Counted from the first letter of the stretch, positions 24,616 to 36,672 are shown. The stretch: DNA of 64,000 bases from Cinclus cinclus (GCF_963662255.1 NC_085071.1:1383701-1447700), one strand, 5' to 3'. Notes: generated by a model not told the origin, from the letters alone. A program made the numbers and translations.

Positions 24616-26400
24616 AACTCTGGAAAATCTCCTTTAAGAATGAGGCAGCAGAGGGAAGGGGAAGGGGAAGGGGAAGGAGCTCCCTGTGTGCAGCAGGATC
24701 ATTTCACCCTCCTGCATCCAGAGCTGTGCCAGTCCCTCCTGGGATTTAGGACATCAAGGTTGTGCCCCATCCTTTGTTTCCCACATAAATTGAGCCGAGG
24801 GATTCTCCTCTGCTGGGTCCCATCCTGCTGCCCCTGGGCAATCCATTAATGAAACATAATTAGGACATCAGAAGCCTGATGACTAATTGACTTCAGGATG
24901 GCTTTTATTGTTTTAAGGGGACGGGAGAAGGGAAGAAGAAAGACTGTTAATTTGTTTAGTTCTGCTCTATCTGCACCAAAACCCAAATATTCCTCACAGA
25001 AACAATTCTGGACCTGACAATGGATCTTGGCCCTGGAGCACTGTGAGGAAAAAGTTATTTTTGTTTTTGTTATTTATGGCCCAGTCTGAGGTTGGGCTCC
25101 TTGAGGGGGTTTTTCCTGGGTGAGGGGTGACTCAGGGTTTAGCTGGGATTGGGGTTTTAGCAAGTAATAACCAGAGAAATGTGGACACTGTTCCTTGGTT
25201 GATGGAGGAGATGGATGGGCAGAGAAACTCTGGGGAAAATGCAGAGCAGAACATGGATATAAGGGTCTGCTCTCCTTACTAAGCCACAGGGAATGAGCTG
25301 CTGTGTCTGCACTCCTGAAACAACTCCAGGAACAACAAGGAACTCCAGGATTGAGGAAGGCTCCGACCCCCAGGTCCTGCCTGGAGGGGCTTTGGAGCAA
25401 TGCTCAGGATCAGCCCTTCCCATCCCAAGTATTGGGATTGGAATCCCTTTCCCCAGGAATAGCCCTGCCTGGCTCACCTCCCCCCCCCAAAGGGTTGGAA
25501 ACTGTATTCTTTCCCCAAAAAATTAGTTTTATGGAAGTTATTTAGCTCAAAGTGGGCTGAGTGGTGGAGGCAAAGATCCAGCCAGGAATTTCTCCCATTT
25601 TCTGAAAAATCAGAGAAACGGCTTCAGCTGCAGGATGACAACAGTGAAACCTCCCAGTGTGGCCATTTCCATGGTGCCATGGCAGGAATTAAAATCACAT
25701 CCATCCTCCAGATACCCAGGCCATTAAATTTTTACTTTTAGGGCGTTTAAAGAATAAATAAATAAGCACATAAGGAAATTACCCACGGGAGCTCATTTCC
25801 ATGGTGGGCAAAGGGATTATAGCTGGAAATAGAAGCAAATTAATCAATGATTAACCTTATCAGATCAGGATGAATTCTGATCAGCTGATTGAAGAGAGGG
25901 GAAATTGAAAAAGTGAAAAACAGAGTGAAGAATAAGAAGAAAGCTGAGACCTAGAACATGCAGAAACAATTTGTACTTTTTCTGCTCTGATTTCAAATAT
26001 ATTTAAGATGGAAAGTGATTCCACATGAGGAAAAGGATTCCTTGGGTGGCAGCAGGAGTGGCTTGCTCCCCAGGGAGAGGAGTTTAGAAGGGTCCTGCAC
26101 ATCTGAATTTGTTCTGATTTGTAAAGAAAAGTGACTCAGGGGCTCTCAAAGTGAACTTGGAATAATCCCACAGGTGATTGTAACAGGATCTGCTCCTGTC
26201 GAGACACAAATCTGAAACATCCACAATTTCTGTGTAAAAATAGACAAGAGCTCATCCCAAGAAGCTCAGGAGCTGGAGGGGTTATGGCAGGGCTAGTCAG
26301 GATTTGCCTGAGAGGGTGAGGTTTAGCCATCAAGAGCTGCCTGCAGTCCTTGACTCAGTGCTTGACTCATCCCTGAGTCTCCAGGAGTGAAAGAAATTAT
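24616..26400. other. MATN1 3' flank, nothing recognised
   Basis: No gene or clear repeat. May contain distal MATN1 3' UTR if a farther poly(A) site is used. Confidence 0.5.
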
Positions 26401-26401
26401 T

Positions 26402-27718
26402 TTTATTGTAAAAGAAGCTCTGTTTGGAGAAGAGGGTCTGGCTGTCTCTCTGGACTCATTTCTTCCCCTTCACAGAGATTAGGGGATGTGACATGAGGTG
26501 ATTTCCTCCCTGCTAAGGAGCCTTTGGAGAAGTGGTGTTGTCAGGCAGCCTCCTCAGCCCTCGCACCAAGGACGACGCTGGCTTCCCAGATTTCCAGCAA
26601 ACTTTTAATACGCCCACAAAACCAAAACACATCTGCTCTGGTGACACTTCTGAGCAGGCCAAGTCGCCCCAAAAAGCTTTTCTCACATAGTCTCAAGTAT
26701 AAATATTTTGATACAAAAAATAAAACCTCATAAACAAACCCAAATCCGCTGGTGCCGCGGGGATCCATGGCCAGGTACAGCTGCAGGGACAGGCAGCCTG
26801 AGGTGCTCCCAGCCCACATTCCCAGAGAATCCAGCAGCAGGAGTCTGCAAGGTGAGCTTGGAGGTGCTCTGAGGTGTGGGGATCCAGGCTCTGCTTCCAG
26901 GGCAGCTCCAGCAGCATTCCTGGGGTGGGGATGGATTGGAGCTCCAGCTGAGGGTGTGGGGCACATCTGGCTGGTGGCAGAGCCACAGAGGGTCCCTGAA
27001 CCTTGTCGGGGTCACCCAGAGCAGGGGACATTTCCTGGCTGGTGGCACTCAGAGCCACAGAGGGTCCCTGCACTTCCCCCAGAGCAGGCTCAGCCCAGGG
27101 CACTGGACACTGCCCCCGTTCCCTGCCGGGAAAGCTTTTCCCATTATGGTTCCACAGCTCAGGATAAAGCCAGCCAAGAGCAGCCTGGCCTAGCTTGCAG
27201 AGCGTGCTCAGGACCAGGACTAAACCTCATCTAAGCACTGACAGCAACCAGGAGCTCAGCTTTGGGCTCACACCCAGCAGGTGAGGGTGATTTGAAGTCA
27301 CTTTGACTTTTAAATTAAATTATCTCATGCATAGAAACAAAAGCTGCAACAGAGGATTCACAGAACTCATCATCAAGTTCTCATTAACACATTTTATATA
27401 TATTAAGCTTTAAATAAAAAAATCTTTCCAGATTGTTTTTGTTTTTTTTTTTTGTTTTGTTTTGTTTTTTTTTAATATATGCACTCTATAGGATGCAACA
27501 AACTTGAGCCTGGTCTAACTCTCAGTCACACCCCTTGCTCTGCCCTTTATACAAAGTCTGCTCTACTGTAATAATTCTTCCTTTTAAACAAATGCAGGTA
27601 GCCTAGACCTTAATAAAAGCTGCCCAGAGCCCTGGGGCTGAGCTGCCCTCCCTGAAAAGTGGAGCAGTTCTGGTTCTGTTACTTTGGGAAGGAGGTAAAA
27701 ATCCGCTGAAGTGGGGTT
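26402..27718 (-). other. MATN1: Probable MATN1 3' UTR
   Basis: Sequence after the TAA with no coding potential. Candidate poly(A) signals on the minus strand are ATTAAA at 27475-27470, ATTAAA near 26607-26602 and AATAAA at 26407-26402. The last gives a 3' UTR of about 1.3 kb, plausible for the long matrilin-1 message. The region includes a T-rich stretch (27437-27474, plus strand) and a ~75-bp direct duplication at 26950-27085. The true end is not decidable from sequence. Confidence 0.4.
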
Positions 27719-27768
27719 TTAGATGATCTTGTTCTCCAGGGCTTCGATCCTTTTGGCCACAGCTTCCA
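27719..27768 (-). CDS. MATN1: MATN1 exon 8: end of coiled coil and stop
   Basis: Completes the codon CTG with exon 7 and encodes EAVAKRIEALENKII and TAA. This is the C-terminal half of the short coiled coil that trimerises matrilin-1. The intron ends in CAC (AC terminus), not AG. A U12 branch-site match TTCCTCAAC sits at 27787-27779, about 11 nt upstream. The exon is short and was placed by protein similarity plus these U12 signals. Confidence 0.95.
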
Positions 27769-27849
27769 GTGAGGAGGAGTTGAGGAAAAATGACAGGGAA
27801 TGTTAGGAGAGAGACTTTTTGTGGGGGCACAGAGTGATGGGCCAAGGCT

Positions 27850-28075
27850 TTCACTAAAAGAGGAGAGGTTTAGGTGGGATCTTGGGAAGGAATTGTTCCC
27901 TAGCAGGGTGGGCAGGGCTGGGATGGAATTCCCAGAGCAGCTGTGGCTGCCCCTGGATCCCTGGCAGTGCCCAAGGCCAGGTTGGACATTGGGGCTGGGA
28001 GCAGGGGTGGCACTGGGTGGAATTTTAAGGTCCCTCCTAGCCCAAAGTACTCCACAATTCCATGGTCCCAGGTGG
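27850..28075 (+). mobile_element. CR1 fragment in MATN1 intron 7
   Basis: Plus-sense CR1 3' fragment (ggaaggaattgttccctagc to ctagcccaaagtactccac), antisense to MATN1. Confidence 0.85.
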
Positions 28076-29009
28076 GCAGCACAGGTAAGGATGGGAGCAG
28101 AAGCAGAGGGAATCTGTCCCCATCCCCTCTGGCATTCCCAGAGCTGCTCAGGCGGATGGATCTCAGCAGAGGAAGGAGCTGTCTGTGTCTCTATGCTCAC
28201 ACACATGTCATGTGCTCACACATCCTCCCACAGCCACGGGTTCACTCCAGGAGGAGGAGGAAAAGCGAGAGAACGCCTGGGGAGTGCCAGCAGGGGCTGG
28301 CAGAGCTCCTGACCCAGAGGAGAGGAGCAGAGCACTTTTCCTGGAGTTCTCACCAATTCCTGTTCGTGGTGTGCCTGGGAGAGGCCACCCACCAGGTGAG
28401 AGCCATGACCTCCTGTGACCTCTGCACCACATGAGTCACGGATTTCACTCGGCCTGACCCTGGGAGGAGGAACAGAACTGAGCGAGTGCCACAGCAGCGC
28501 CTGAAATGTGTGAAGGAAGCAAAGTGCTGCTTTTAAAATTAGATCCTCTCCTGATCCTCAGGAGTGAGAAGTCTCCCTGCCCATGTGAGCCACCCTGAGG
28601 CTCCATGAGTTCCTTTCTTCAGGAGAAGTTTGAATCCTACTCACAATTTTTTGTGGCTTTTTTGTCTCTCTCTGCCACTTCATGAAAGGCCCAGCATGGC
28701 AGAACTCAGGCCCAGCAGGTCAGTTCTGATGGGATCCAACTCACCTGTCTGGAGATGTTTCCAGGGAGCAGTTCCATCAGGATGGATCTCCCAGCACTGA
28801 GTTTGGCCAGCTGGGAGGATGTGGGATGGGTGGATGTGTCCATGTGGATCATCCACAGCACCCACTGCACAGTCGGAGGCGTTCTGAGGACCCTCTGTCC
28901 CTCCAGTCCGTGATGGAATTCGGGCAGTGTTGGACTTTTGCTCTGAAGGAATTCCCTCCTCCCATTCCAGCTGCCTCAGGACCTGCAGCTCCATCTCCCC
29001 GTGATGCCA

Positions 29010-29135
29010 GGATCCCAGAGCTTGGAAAAGCCATCCAGGGCCATCAAGACCAACTTTTGACCAAGCCCACCTTGGCACCAGCCCAGAGCTCTGAGTGCCA
29101 CATCCAAGCCCCCCAGGTGCCTCATTCCCACCTTC
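29010..29135 (-). mobile_element. CR1 fragment in MATN1 intron 7
   Basis: Minus-sense CR1 tail: cttggaaaagccatccaggg, ccaccttggcaccagccc, gagtgccacatccaagcc. Confidence 0.75.
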
Positions 29136-29239
29136 CTGAGCCCAGCCCAACTCCTTCCCCTAGGAACAGACCTTTCCCATGGTCCCTCCAGAAATCCCAG
29201 CCCAACCCACCCAGTCCTGGCCAAACTTCCAAAGGATAT

Positions 29240-29320
29240 GTTTCTGCTGCAAGGAATTGATGAGGTCTTCTACTTTGGTCTGGAACTTCATGATGGATTT
29301 GCACTCACACGGATCTTCCT
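29240..29320 (-). CDS. MATN1: MATN1 exon 7: hinge cysteines and start of coiled coil
   Basis: 81-nt exon encoding EEDPCECKS, whose two cysteines are known in matrilins to form interchain disulfides, then the first heptads of the coiled coil (FQTKVEDLINSLQQK). The acceptor is GT-AG type (acccacag at 29321). The donor is not: after AAAC the intron begins ATATCCTTT (29239-29231), the canonical U12-type 5' splice site of the AT-AC class. Read through as a GT donor, no consistent junction with exon 8 exists. Confidence 0.96.
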
Positions 29321-29399
29321 CTGTGGGTCACAACAACAAGAGGATGAGTGGCACCAAAAAAATCATTTAATCAAAATCCCTGAGCCCAGTGAAACAGAA

Positions 29400-30559
29400 C
29401 AATTCTTATTTTCTATGTAAGAGATGGGAAGGAAATAAAAATATAATCATTTCTAATTATCCAGTTGATCTCTTCTGGCTTTAACCTCAGATGAACAGGG
29501 ACTGTCACTTTTTTCTGTTATTTCAGCCATGAAAAGTCTTTCCTGGGTTTCCAGATCCTTGGAAACTCTCTGAGCTCTGCTCCTGATGCTTCAAGTTTGC
29601 CCTGAAACTGGAGTCTGACCAAATAAAACCAACCTCTGTCTCCACAACAACACCCAATAAAAATTGGAGGTACTGCTGCCATCAAGACTGGTTTGAGCTT
29701 AGTTCAATAACTCCAGTCCTTGATGGGGTGGAACTATGAGCATTAATCAGTTTGCTAACTCGCATCACTAATTAACATCTGTTCTTCAAGGAATATTAAC
29801 TTGGACTAGGACAGGAGGAAAAAGATGACTGGGAAAGAAAGGGAGGGGGTACAAGGCCACTCTGAGCTGAGCAAAGGAGGAATAAATAAAAGAGAGACTT
29901 TTTGAAGGAAATGAATCACTGGCTCCAGAACACAATGAGTTTAAACCAGCCAGGAGTAACCCAAAGCTGGAGATTAACAGAAGATTTCCAGGCAGCTGTT
30001 GAGAAATACAAACTGGCACTAGTAATCAAAGAAATGCAAAATCTCCTTGCTTTCCTTTTATTTTTAATTCTCAAATGTAAACATCTTTACCCAGATTGGT
30101 ATTTTGCAAACAAATATTTTTCTGAAATTTGCTCTATTTTTTGAAGACTGAAGCTTAAATGTGTTTGAATTATTTTAAAGCACAATTTATTGGGGGTTTC
30201 ATATAGATCCCATCCTCTTGTTCTCGGATTGATCCTAATTTTTTAAGGAGACTTGACAAAGAGTCTCTGACTTGCAGTCCTGGCTCTGCAGATATGGGGA
30301 TTATCCCTCTCCAACTTCTCCAGGAGGACAGGAAATCCCATATTTAGGAACCTGGAGACAAATTCATCATTTCTGAAGAAGAAGAAGGGCAGAAAAGTGG
30401 AGGAAAAAGGAAGGGGAAGGGGATTTGGGAGAGGGGGCCATGGCTGAGGTGTGGGGGTTGTTTTGCTTCAGGCAACCACCCAAAATATTGATGTGTCCTG
30501 ATCCTGCTGTGTGTTCTGCCAGCTCCACACACTGGGAACAGAGAGATTTTTATAACATC
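29400..30559. other. MATN1 intron 6, remainder
   Basis: No gene, RNA or mobile element recognised. Ordinary AT-rich intron sequence. Confidence 0.6.
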
Positions 30560-31128
30560 CACCTAAAAGGGCATTTTCATCCCTCAACTCCAGGCTGCAA
30601 ATGCTGTGACTGAACCCCTCCATCCCCAACTCCCTCTCACCATCACAGATTGAAGATCTGCAGCTTCTCCAAGGGCATTTTCATCCCTCCAGTCCAGCCT
30701 TGACAGACCCCCTTCATCCCAATACAGACCCCAAATCCCCTCTCACCAACACAGATCTTCATCTACAGTTTCTCCAAGGGCATCTTCACCTTTCTACTCC
30801 ATCTTTCAAATGCTGCGACTGAACCCCTCCATCTCCAATTTTCCCCTTACCAACACAGATGTTCATCTTTAGCTTCTCCAAGGGTGTTTCCATCCCTCTG
30901 CTCCATCCCAATCCCCTCTCACCAACACAGACTGAAGATCTGCAGCTTCTCCAAAGACATTTTCATCCCTCCACTCCACCCTTCAAACACTGACTGAACC
31001 CTTCCATCCCAATCTCCTCTCACCAATACAGATCTTCCTCTGCAGCTTTTTGAGGGGCATTTTCACCCCTCTGCTCCACCCTACAAATACTGTGACTGAG
31101 CCCTAATCCCCTCTCACCAACACAGATC
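30560..31128 (-). repeat. Exon-edge minisatellite: copies of the MATN1 exon 6 end and its 5' splice site
   Basis: Intron 6 holds about five further copies, plus a partial one, of a 72-106-bp unit. Each unit comprises the last ~30 nt of exon 6, the donor, and the next ~70 nt of intron. On the minus strand each copy reads like GGAGAAGCTGCAG...ATCTGTGTTG followed by gtgagag, or gtaagg in one. The genuine donor GT is 31117-31116; copy donors are at 31023-31022, 30922-30921, 30850-30849, 30746-30745 and 30640-30639. All keep the GT and a good consensus. Confidence 0.93.
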
Positions 31129-31270
31129 TTTATCTGCAACTTCTTCCCGATCTTGCTGATGGTTCTGAAGTCTGCGGTGTAGAAATAATGCTCAGCCACC
31201 GGTTCAGAAGCGATCTCCCTCAGCTCATCCTCCACGGCATTGCCGACTCCCACGGCAAACATCCGAAATC
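31118..31270 (-). CDS. MATN1: MATN1 exon 6: end of VWA2
   Basis: Encodes GFRMFAVGVGNAVEDEL through TISKIGKKLQIKIC, finishing VWA2 with its closing cysteine. 153 nt, phase 1 in and out. Acceptor cccacag at 31271; donor gtgaga at 31117. About 30 nt of the exon's 3' end, with the donor, have been copied several times into the following intron (see the repeat at 30560-31128). The coding copy chosen here is the only one continuous with the VWA2 frame and a proper acceptor. Confidence 0.96.
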
Positions 31271-31427
31271 CTGTGGGAACGGGATCCTGTCAGTGGCACG
31301 AGGCTGGCACGGTGTCATCCCTGCCAGGCTGGGCACCCTCATCCACCCCCTGAGCCCCCGGGCTCTGCACAGTTCCAGATCCTCACTGAGTCTCCCCTTT
31401 CACCTCCACTGTTTCAGACTCCTTTAG

Positions 31428-31630
31428 GCCAGGTCAAACAGGGCCAAAATTGTTTTACAGGCAGAGATTTTATTAAAATTTACCAGACCATGGGCACTGT
31501 GGCCACAAGAACAAGGTTTTGGAGACACTCCTGTCAGCCAGGTCAAACAGCGGCCAAAATATTTTTGCAGGCAGTATTTAACTATAATTTCCCAGCCAAT
31601 ACCAACAAGAACAAGATTTTGGAGATGAAA
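31428..31630. repeat. ~103-bp two-copy tandem duplication in MATN1 intron 5
   Basis: Two diverged copies beginning ccaggtcaaacag and ending aacaagrttttggaga, about 160 bp upstream of the exon 6 acceptor. Confidence 0.85.
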
Positions 31631-32769
31631 GGAAGGACTGGTGATGTTAACACCACCCCACTGATACGGAAGTGATAATGTAGCAAAAGGAAACAGTGTG
31701 AGTTTCCAAAATAGGCTCAGCCACTGTTAATCAACCTCTGTTAATGAGCCCCTGTCTGGAAAGTCCCCCAGCAGAACTGAGCTGAGGCTCTGTCTGAAAT
31801 TACAGCCCCCACTGGCAGTTAAGAACTTGTCCAGGGATCATCCTGCTCTGCCAGGAGATTAATCTGCATTAAACCTGTTTCTATTGAACCCAAATGCAAT
31901 TTTCCCATTTTGGGTGGTATTAATTAAGCCCTGGTTTAAAATATTTTTCTTTACTTGTTCATGCCCAAGCACTGAGAGTGTTTCCCTGCTCCCCCTTTTG
32001 CATTTCTTTCTGTGGCTATATCCAATATTTGTTGTTTTTCTGATGCTCAGCTCACTGAACAATTTTGTAGTCTCATTTTAAGCACTTGCTTATCCCACAG
32101 CAATAACTTATGAACAGATAAGAGATTTCCTTGCAGGTACAAGAGAGGAGGGAGAAACAAGGCACAAAGTTTTTATCACCAGGGAGGAATAAATTCTATA
32201 AATACACTTCATAAGAACCTTTTGTTTTATAAGAGCTGAACAGCGCCGTAAGATGTCAGAGTGCTTTGTAAACATTGCTTTTTCACCAGCTCCCTGACCT
32301 CTCTGGTTATGTGCTGGCCCCGAGTCCCATCTAGTGGTGGAGAGTGAAGTTAAAAGGAAGGGAAGGATTCAGCAATTCCTGACTGAATTCCCAGGGGCTG
32401 GATCCATTTAACACAGGGGTGTCAGAGACTGGGAATGTGCTGAGTGGGTCAGCAAAGGGCAGGCCTCAAGGCATTCATATTTCATGGGGCTCAGACACAT
32501 CAGTGTGTGCCCACTGAACGCTTTTCCTACAACAGCAGCTGAGGAGAGTTTCTTATTAATGTGCCTGGGGCTCCTCCTTAATCTGTGTCTGTGCTTTGTT
32601 TATTGTTTTATCGCTTTTGCTTTGCCTTTTCCTGGCCTTGAGGCTGATACAGCCAAGCCACACGTGGCCCTACAATTTCTGGGATTTGTTGTCTTTGCCC
32701 CCGTGTGCCTCTGGTGTTGGGCTGGGTTTCCTGACCAACCCCAGATAAATCCCAGACTGGCTTGGCTGG

Positions 32770-32885
32770 TTAGGAGGGACGTTAAAGCTCTTGTTCCACC
32801 ATCTCCCACCATCCCAGGTCGCTCCAGGCCCTGCCCAACCCTAAAGGTGCTGGAACCTCCAAATTCTAAATTCCCCCTGCAGTTT
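32770..32885 (-). mobile_element. Decayed CR1 fragment in MATN1 intron 5
   Basis: Minus-sense CR1 tail remnant (ggttaggagggacgttaaag; caccatcccaggtcgctcc). Low similarity, so the boundary is approximate. Confidence 0.5.
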
Positions 32886-32927
32886 CCAAATTTGTGTGGA
32901 GCAATGAGACCTGAGTGCATCCCATTC

Positions 32928-33080
32928 CACAGGGTAAAACTCCAGGTAAAACTTCCACATAAAACTCCATCCTATTCATCCCATCCCAGGGGGTGTAATT
33001 CCATCCTGTCCATCCCATCCCAAGGGGGTGGAATTCCATCCTGTTCATCCCATTCCACAGAGTAAAACTCCACCCTGCCC
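32928..33080. repeat. ~37-bp four-copy repeat in MATN1 intron 5
   Basis: Imperfect copies of attccatcctgttcatccc plus atcccaagggggtgg. Confidence 0.85.
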
Positions 33081-33963
33081 AGCAGAAACTCCTCCAAAGA
33101 CACCGACAGGAACTGTCTTGGGCTGCAACACAGGATGTGACCAGGGGTGTGTGTTCCATCACCATCTGTTAAAGCAGCTGGGCCAGTGCTCTTTATCTTT
33201 CCCACACCCATCCTTCCTCCAGGAGAGATCTCCTGTTAATGGGCCATGAGTCCCAGTGCACGGCTGATAAAATTCCATCATCCCAGTGGGAGATGCTCCA
33301 CCCAGGGGGAGGAGCCGAGCATTTCCTACCCAGATCAGATCTGAGATTTGGAACAGCAGAGCAGCCTTTTCCCACTGGATTCCAAAGGAAAACCAGACCC
33401 TTCTACATCATCACTGGAGCTTCAGAGGAAAACTGCACCTTCTCCAGGAGCACTGCTCCAACAGAACCACATCTGTCACTGCAGGACTGCAGCCACCATT
33501 TAATGGGACTGCTCCACCACCCTGAGTGACTGACGGGGGTCAGCTTGGATTCTCACTCTGCCAGTGTTTGGTTGCTTTGCATTACTGTATTTTTATTTTA
33601 ATTTTCATAGAAAGAACTGTTATTCCTATTCCCATATCTTTGCCTGAGAGCCTGTTAATTTCAAAATTACAATAATTCAGAGGGAGGGTGTTTACATCTG
33701 CCATTTGAAAGGAGGCTCCTGACTTCCTTAGCAGACATCTGTCATTCAAACCAAGACAGGAGTTAAAAGCAGCTCTTGGCAAGCCAAGGTGCACCTGACA
33801 CCCAGACTGAGGTGCTCCAAGCTGTCCGTGAGCAAGGATAGTTGGGGAATATCTCCCCAGAATTACTCAGAATAACCTGTGTGTATCCTAAGAGATACAC
33901 CAAGGGAAGAAGTCCTGCCTTGGCCAAGGGAGAAAGAAGCCTCTGGGAATTCAGGAGCCCTAC

Positions 33964-34377
33964 CTGAGTCCTTGGCTTTCTTGGCAGCATCTGAGATATA
34001 ATCCTGTGAGCGCCCATCAGTGAAGACAATCCCCACCTTGGGGACCCCAGGCCGGGCTCCATTGATGGCGGAAAAGGAGCTGTCAACGAGGTACTTCAGA
34101 GCCTGGCCTGTCATGGTCCCCTTCTCCATGTAGGACATTTTCTTCACTGCTGCTTTGATGTCTTTCTTGTTCTTGAACTGCCCCAGGGGGAACTCCTGCC
34201 GGACAGAGCTGGAGTACTGCACCAGCCCAACCTGGGCCTGTTTGTCCGACACCTCCAGCGAATCCACAATTTGGTTGATGAATTTCTTCACCAGCTCGAA
34301 GTTCTCAGGCCTCACACTCTTGGAGCCGTCGATGAGGAACACGAGATCCAGAGCAGACCCCAAGCCACCATTGCAAG
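33964..34377 (-). CDS. MATN1: MATN1 exon 5: most of VWA2
   Basis: Encodes the larger part of VWA2. It opens with ACNGGLGSALDLVF, carries MIDAS motif DGSKS, then KGTMTG and VFTDGRSQD, and ends KAKDS. This is the second collagen/aggrecan-binding module. 414 nt, phase 1 in and out. Acceptor ccctcag at 34378; donor gtaggg at 33963. The cysteine near the start should pair with the one at the end of exon 6. Confidence 0.97.
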
Positions 34378-34639
34378 CTGAGGGAAAACAGGAGAAGAGG
34401 GCAGAAATAAACAGCAGCAAAGACCTCAGTAAATGATGTAGGAAAATAGAACCTTAATGCCATTTATTGCTGAGGAAACGGGGTTAATAAAAGAAAACCC
34501 AACAAGAGACCACAGCAATGTTTTGAAAGTGACTCTGGCTTGCAAGAGCAACGTTTTCCTTTCTGCCTTCTCTGAGCAGAACATCCCAGTGCTGTCCCCA
34601 CCGTCCCCTGTGTGCTGGGCTCAGGGACCCATCACTCAC

Positions 34640-34765
34640 CAGTGCAGGTCTTGCCATCGCTGTTGAGGCTGAAGCCGTCCCTGCAGGCACACCTGTAGGC
34701 CCCCGGGGTGCTGACACACAGCTGCTCGCAGTCGTGGTCCCCCGTGGCACACAGGTCGGACACCA
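34640..34765 (-). CDS. MATN1: MATN1 exon 4: EGF-like module
   Basis: A single phase 1-1 exon of 126 nt encoding one EGF-like domain with six cysteines in the usual order (C-x-DC-x-LC-x-C-x-C-x-C), including CVSTPGAYRCAC. It links the two VWA domains. Acceptor ccttgcag at 34766; donor gtgagt at 34639. The following intron is only 262 bp, the shortest in the gene. Confidence 0.97.
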
Positions 34766-36487
34766 CTGCAAGGACAGGAGGGGATGGCTTCAAGCAGGAG
34801 CCAGCCCGAGGCCTCCCCTCCCACAGCCAGCCCTGCACAGCCTCATATCGGCCCCGTAATTAAATCCGTGGGACACAGCTCATTGATCCTGGACAGTGGC
34901 TGAGGCATAAAGACAAGGAAGAAATTTCCACAACTGTCCCTTCTCCAAGGCAGAGCCAGGACTGGAAATCCTCCACTCCTGGGCAAACCCAGCTGGGTGT
35001 GGGGCAAATGCAAAGCTCCTGGGTGAGGTTTGGGTCCCTGCTGCCCCTGGGCTGCCCAGTACCCAATTTTTGCAGCTCTGCAGTAGAATTCAGAGCAGGG
35101 AGCTGAGCTGCCCTTCCTGGACGGGATTTGTGTGCAAACACAAATTCACTTCAGAGCCCTCCCTGCATCTACAGCTCTCAGAAATACCTCTCAATATTTC
35201 TCCAAATATTCCTGCTGCCCATCCTGCCCTGGCTGTGGCTCTGAGCAAACAGCAGTTGAGCAGCAGCACTGGGAGCCAGCGGCGCTGGGGGGTGACAGCG
35301 CTGTCACAGCCATGGCAGCGAGGATGGCACAAAACTCCAGAGAAAACAAGGCTGGGAGAAGCAAATTCAGGTACAAATGCCAGAGAAAATGCACAGGAAT
35401 CCAGGCATGGGGCTGGACCAAACTGATGGGAGGTAGAGCAGAGTCTTTCTGAATTAAGGTTTGTTATTTTGAGCTATTTGTGTTCTGGTCTACCCATATT
35501 TTGTAGGTTTTTAGCCTTTTCACTTCCCGTGGCTGTGCCAGCACTGGCAGATGGTTCCAGCCCAGATCGTTGGGAATTTTACTGCCCCTGGAGCTGCCTG
35601 TAGCTCAGTTAATCTCACCATTGGCTGGAGCACCAAGGGCTTCCTGCTTCCCAGGAGTTTGCTGAGCACCGTGGGAAGCACTTGGACATTATCCCTGCTG
35701 TCAGTCCCACAAATCCTGTGCTCTGCCCAAGCAGGGGATTTGGGGTGGTGTGGGGCAGCTGTGTGTGCAGAACACCATAACAGGGACTTGGACATTCCCC
35801 CAGGGCTATCTCTTCTCCCTGCAATAATCCTGAGTGCTTCCCTCATCTCCCAGGGCTTTTCCATGGCAGGAGCTTTGCCATCTGCAAAGGGAGACACAGA
35901 AAGGATTTTTCCCCACACAGTGAGGCCTCTGTGCCGCTGCTGCCTCCTGATGTCAGGGCAGCCAACACAAACTCCCACAAATATTCAGGGCCGGGATTCC
36001 ACCTCCTCAAATTCTGTCTCTCTCCCTCTTTTTGGCTGAGGTGTTTGTTCCCCTCTTCCATGAGCTCCTGCTGCAGTGACACCTGATAATTCCTGACTCA
36101 CTCTGTGTTATCACCTGAGCATAATCCATGGCTCACTTTGTATCCAAGATTTCCTTCTTCCCACAGAGGAGCCAATTTTCCATGACAAAAAGCTGCTCCC
36201 CTTCATCCCTTTCAGCCTGGAAGCTCACCCAGGAGATTTTACACCTCTCAGAAGCTGTGAGATCTCCAGGCCCAGCCATGTGTGTTTGGAATTCCAGGTG
36301 ATCACACTTTGCAGGAAGTGCTGCCATTCGGTTTTGCTTCCAGGAAATGGTAGGAGAAGCCCCTGGGCCTCTCCTGCTAACAGAAAATGTGGATTTATGG
36401 CTCAGCCCTGCTGCCTTAGGGAACACTGGGAAGAAATAAAACATTCCCAGTCCTTTAGCAGCTCCTGTAGGAGCAGAGCTGCATTTG
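34766..36487. other. MATN1 intron 3, unremarkable part
   Basis: Intron between exons 3 and 4 apart from the CR1 and GT-rich repeat. No coding, RNA or repeat signal that I can support; short open frames here are noise. Confidence 0.6.
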
Positions 36488-36672
36488 AAGGATGGGGTTT
36501 GTAGGGTGGGGTTTGGAGGTTGCTGTTTGCAGGGTGGTGTTTTTGTAAGATGGTGTTTGTAGGGTGCTTTTTGTGGGATGACATTTGTAGGATGGCATTT
36601 GTAGGGTGGTGTTTGTGGAGTGCTGTTTTTAGGGTGCTGTTTGTGGGGTGCTGTTTTTATAGGAGAGTGTTT
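36488..36672. repeat. GT-rich ~17-bp degenerate repeat in MATN1 intron 3
   Basis: Ten or so degenerate copies of gtttgtagggtggtg. Confidence 0.75.

Larger units (their letters stand above)
27769..29239 (-). other. MATN1: MATN1 intron 7, U12-dependent AT-AC intron
   Basis: Minor-class intron with ATATCCTTT at its 5' end, TTCCTCAAC branch element and AC 3' end, 1,471 bp long. The cartilage matrix protein gene was among the first AT-AC introns recognised. It contains two CR1 fragments (27850-28075 sense to the plus strand, 29010-29135 to the minus). Confidence 0.95.

Noticed and set aside
26524..27234. Open frames of 136-160 codons on both strands as a gene downstream of MATN1
   Set aside because: They lie in the probable MATN1 3' UTR, overlap one another and include a local duplication; no domain is visible.
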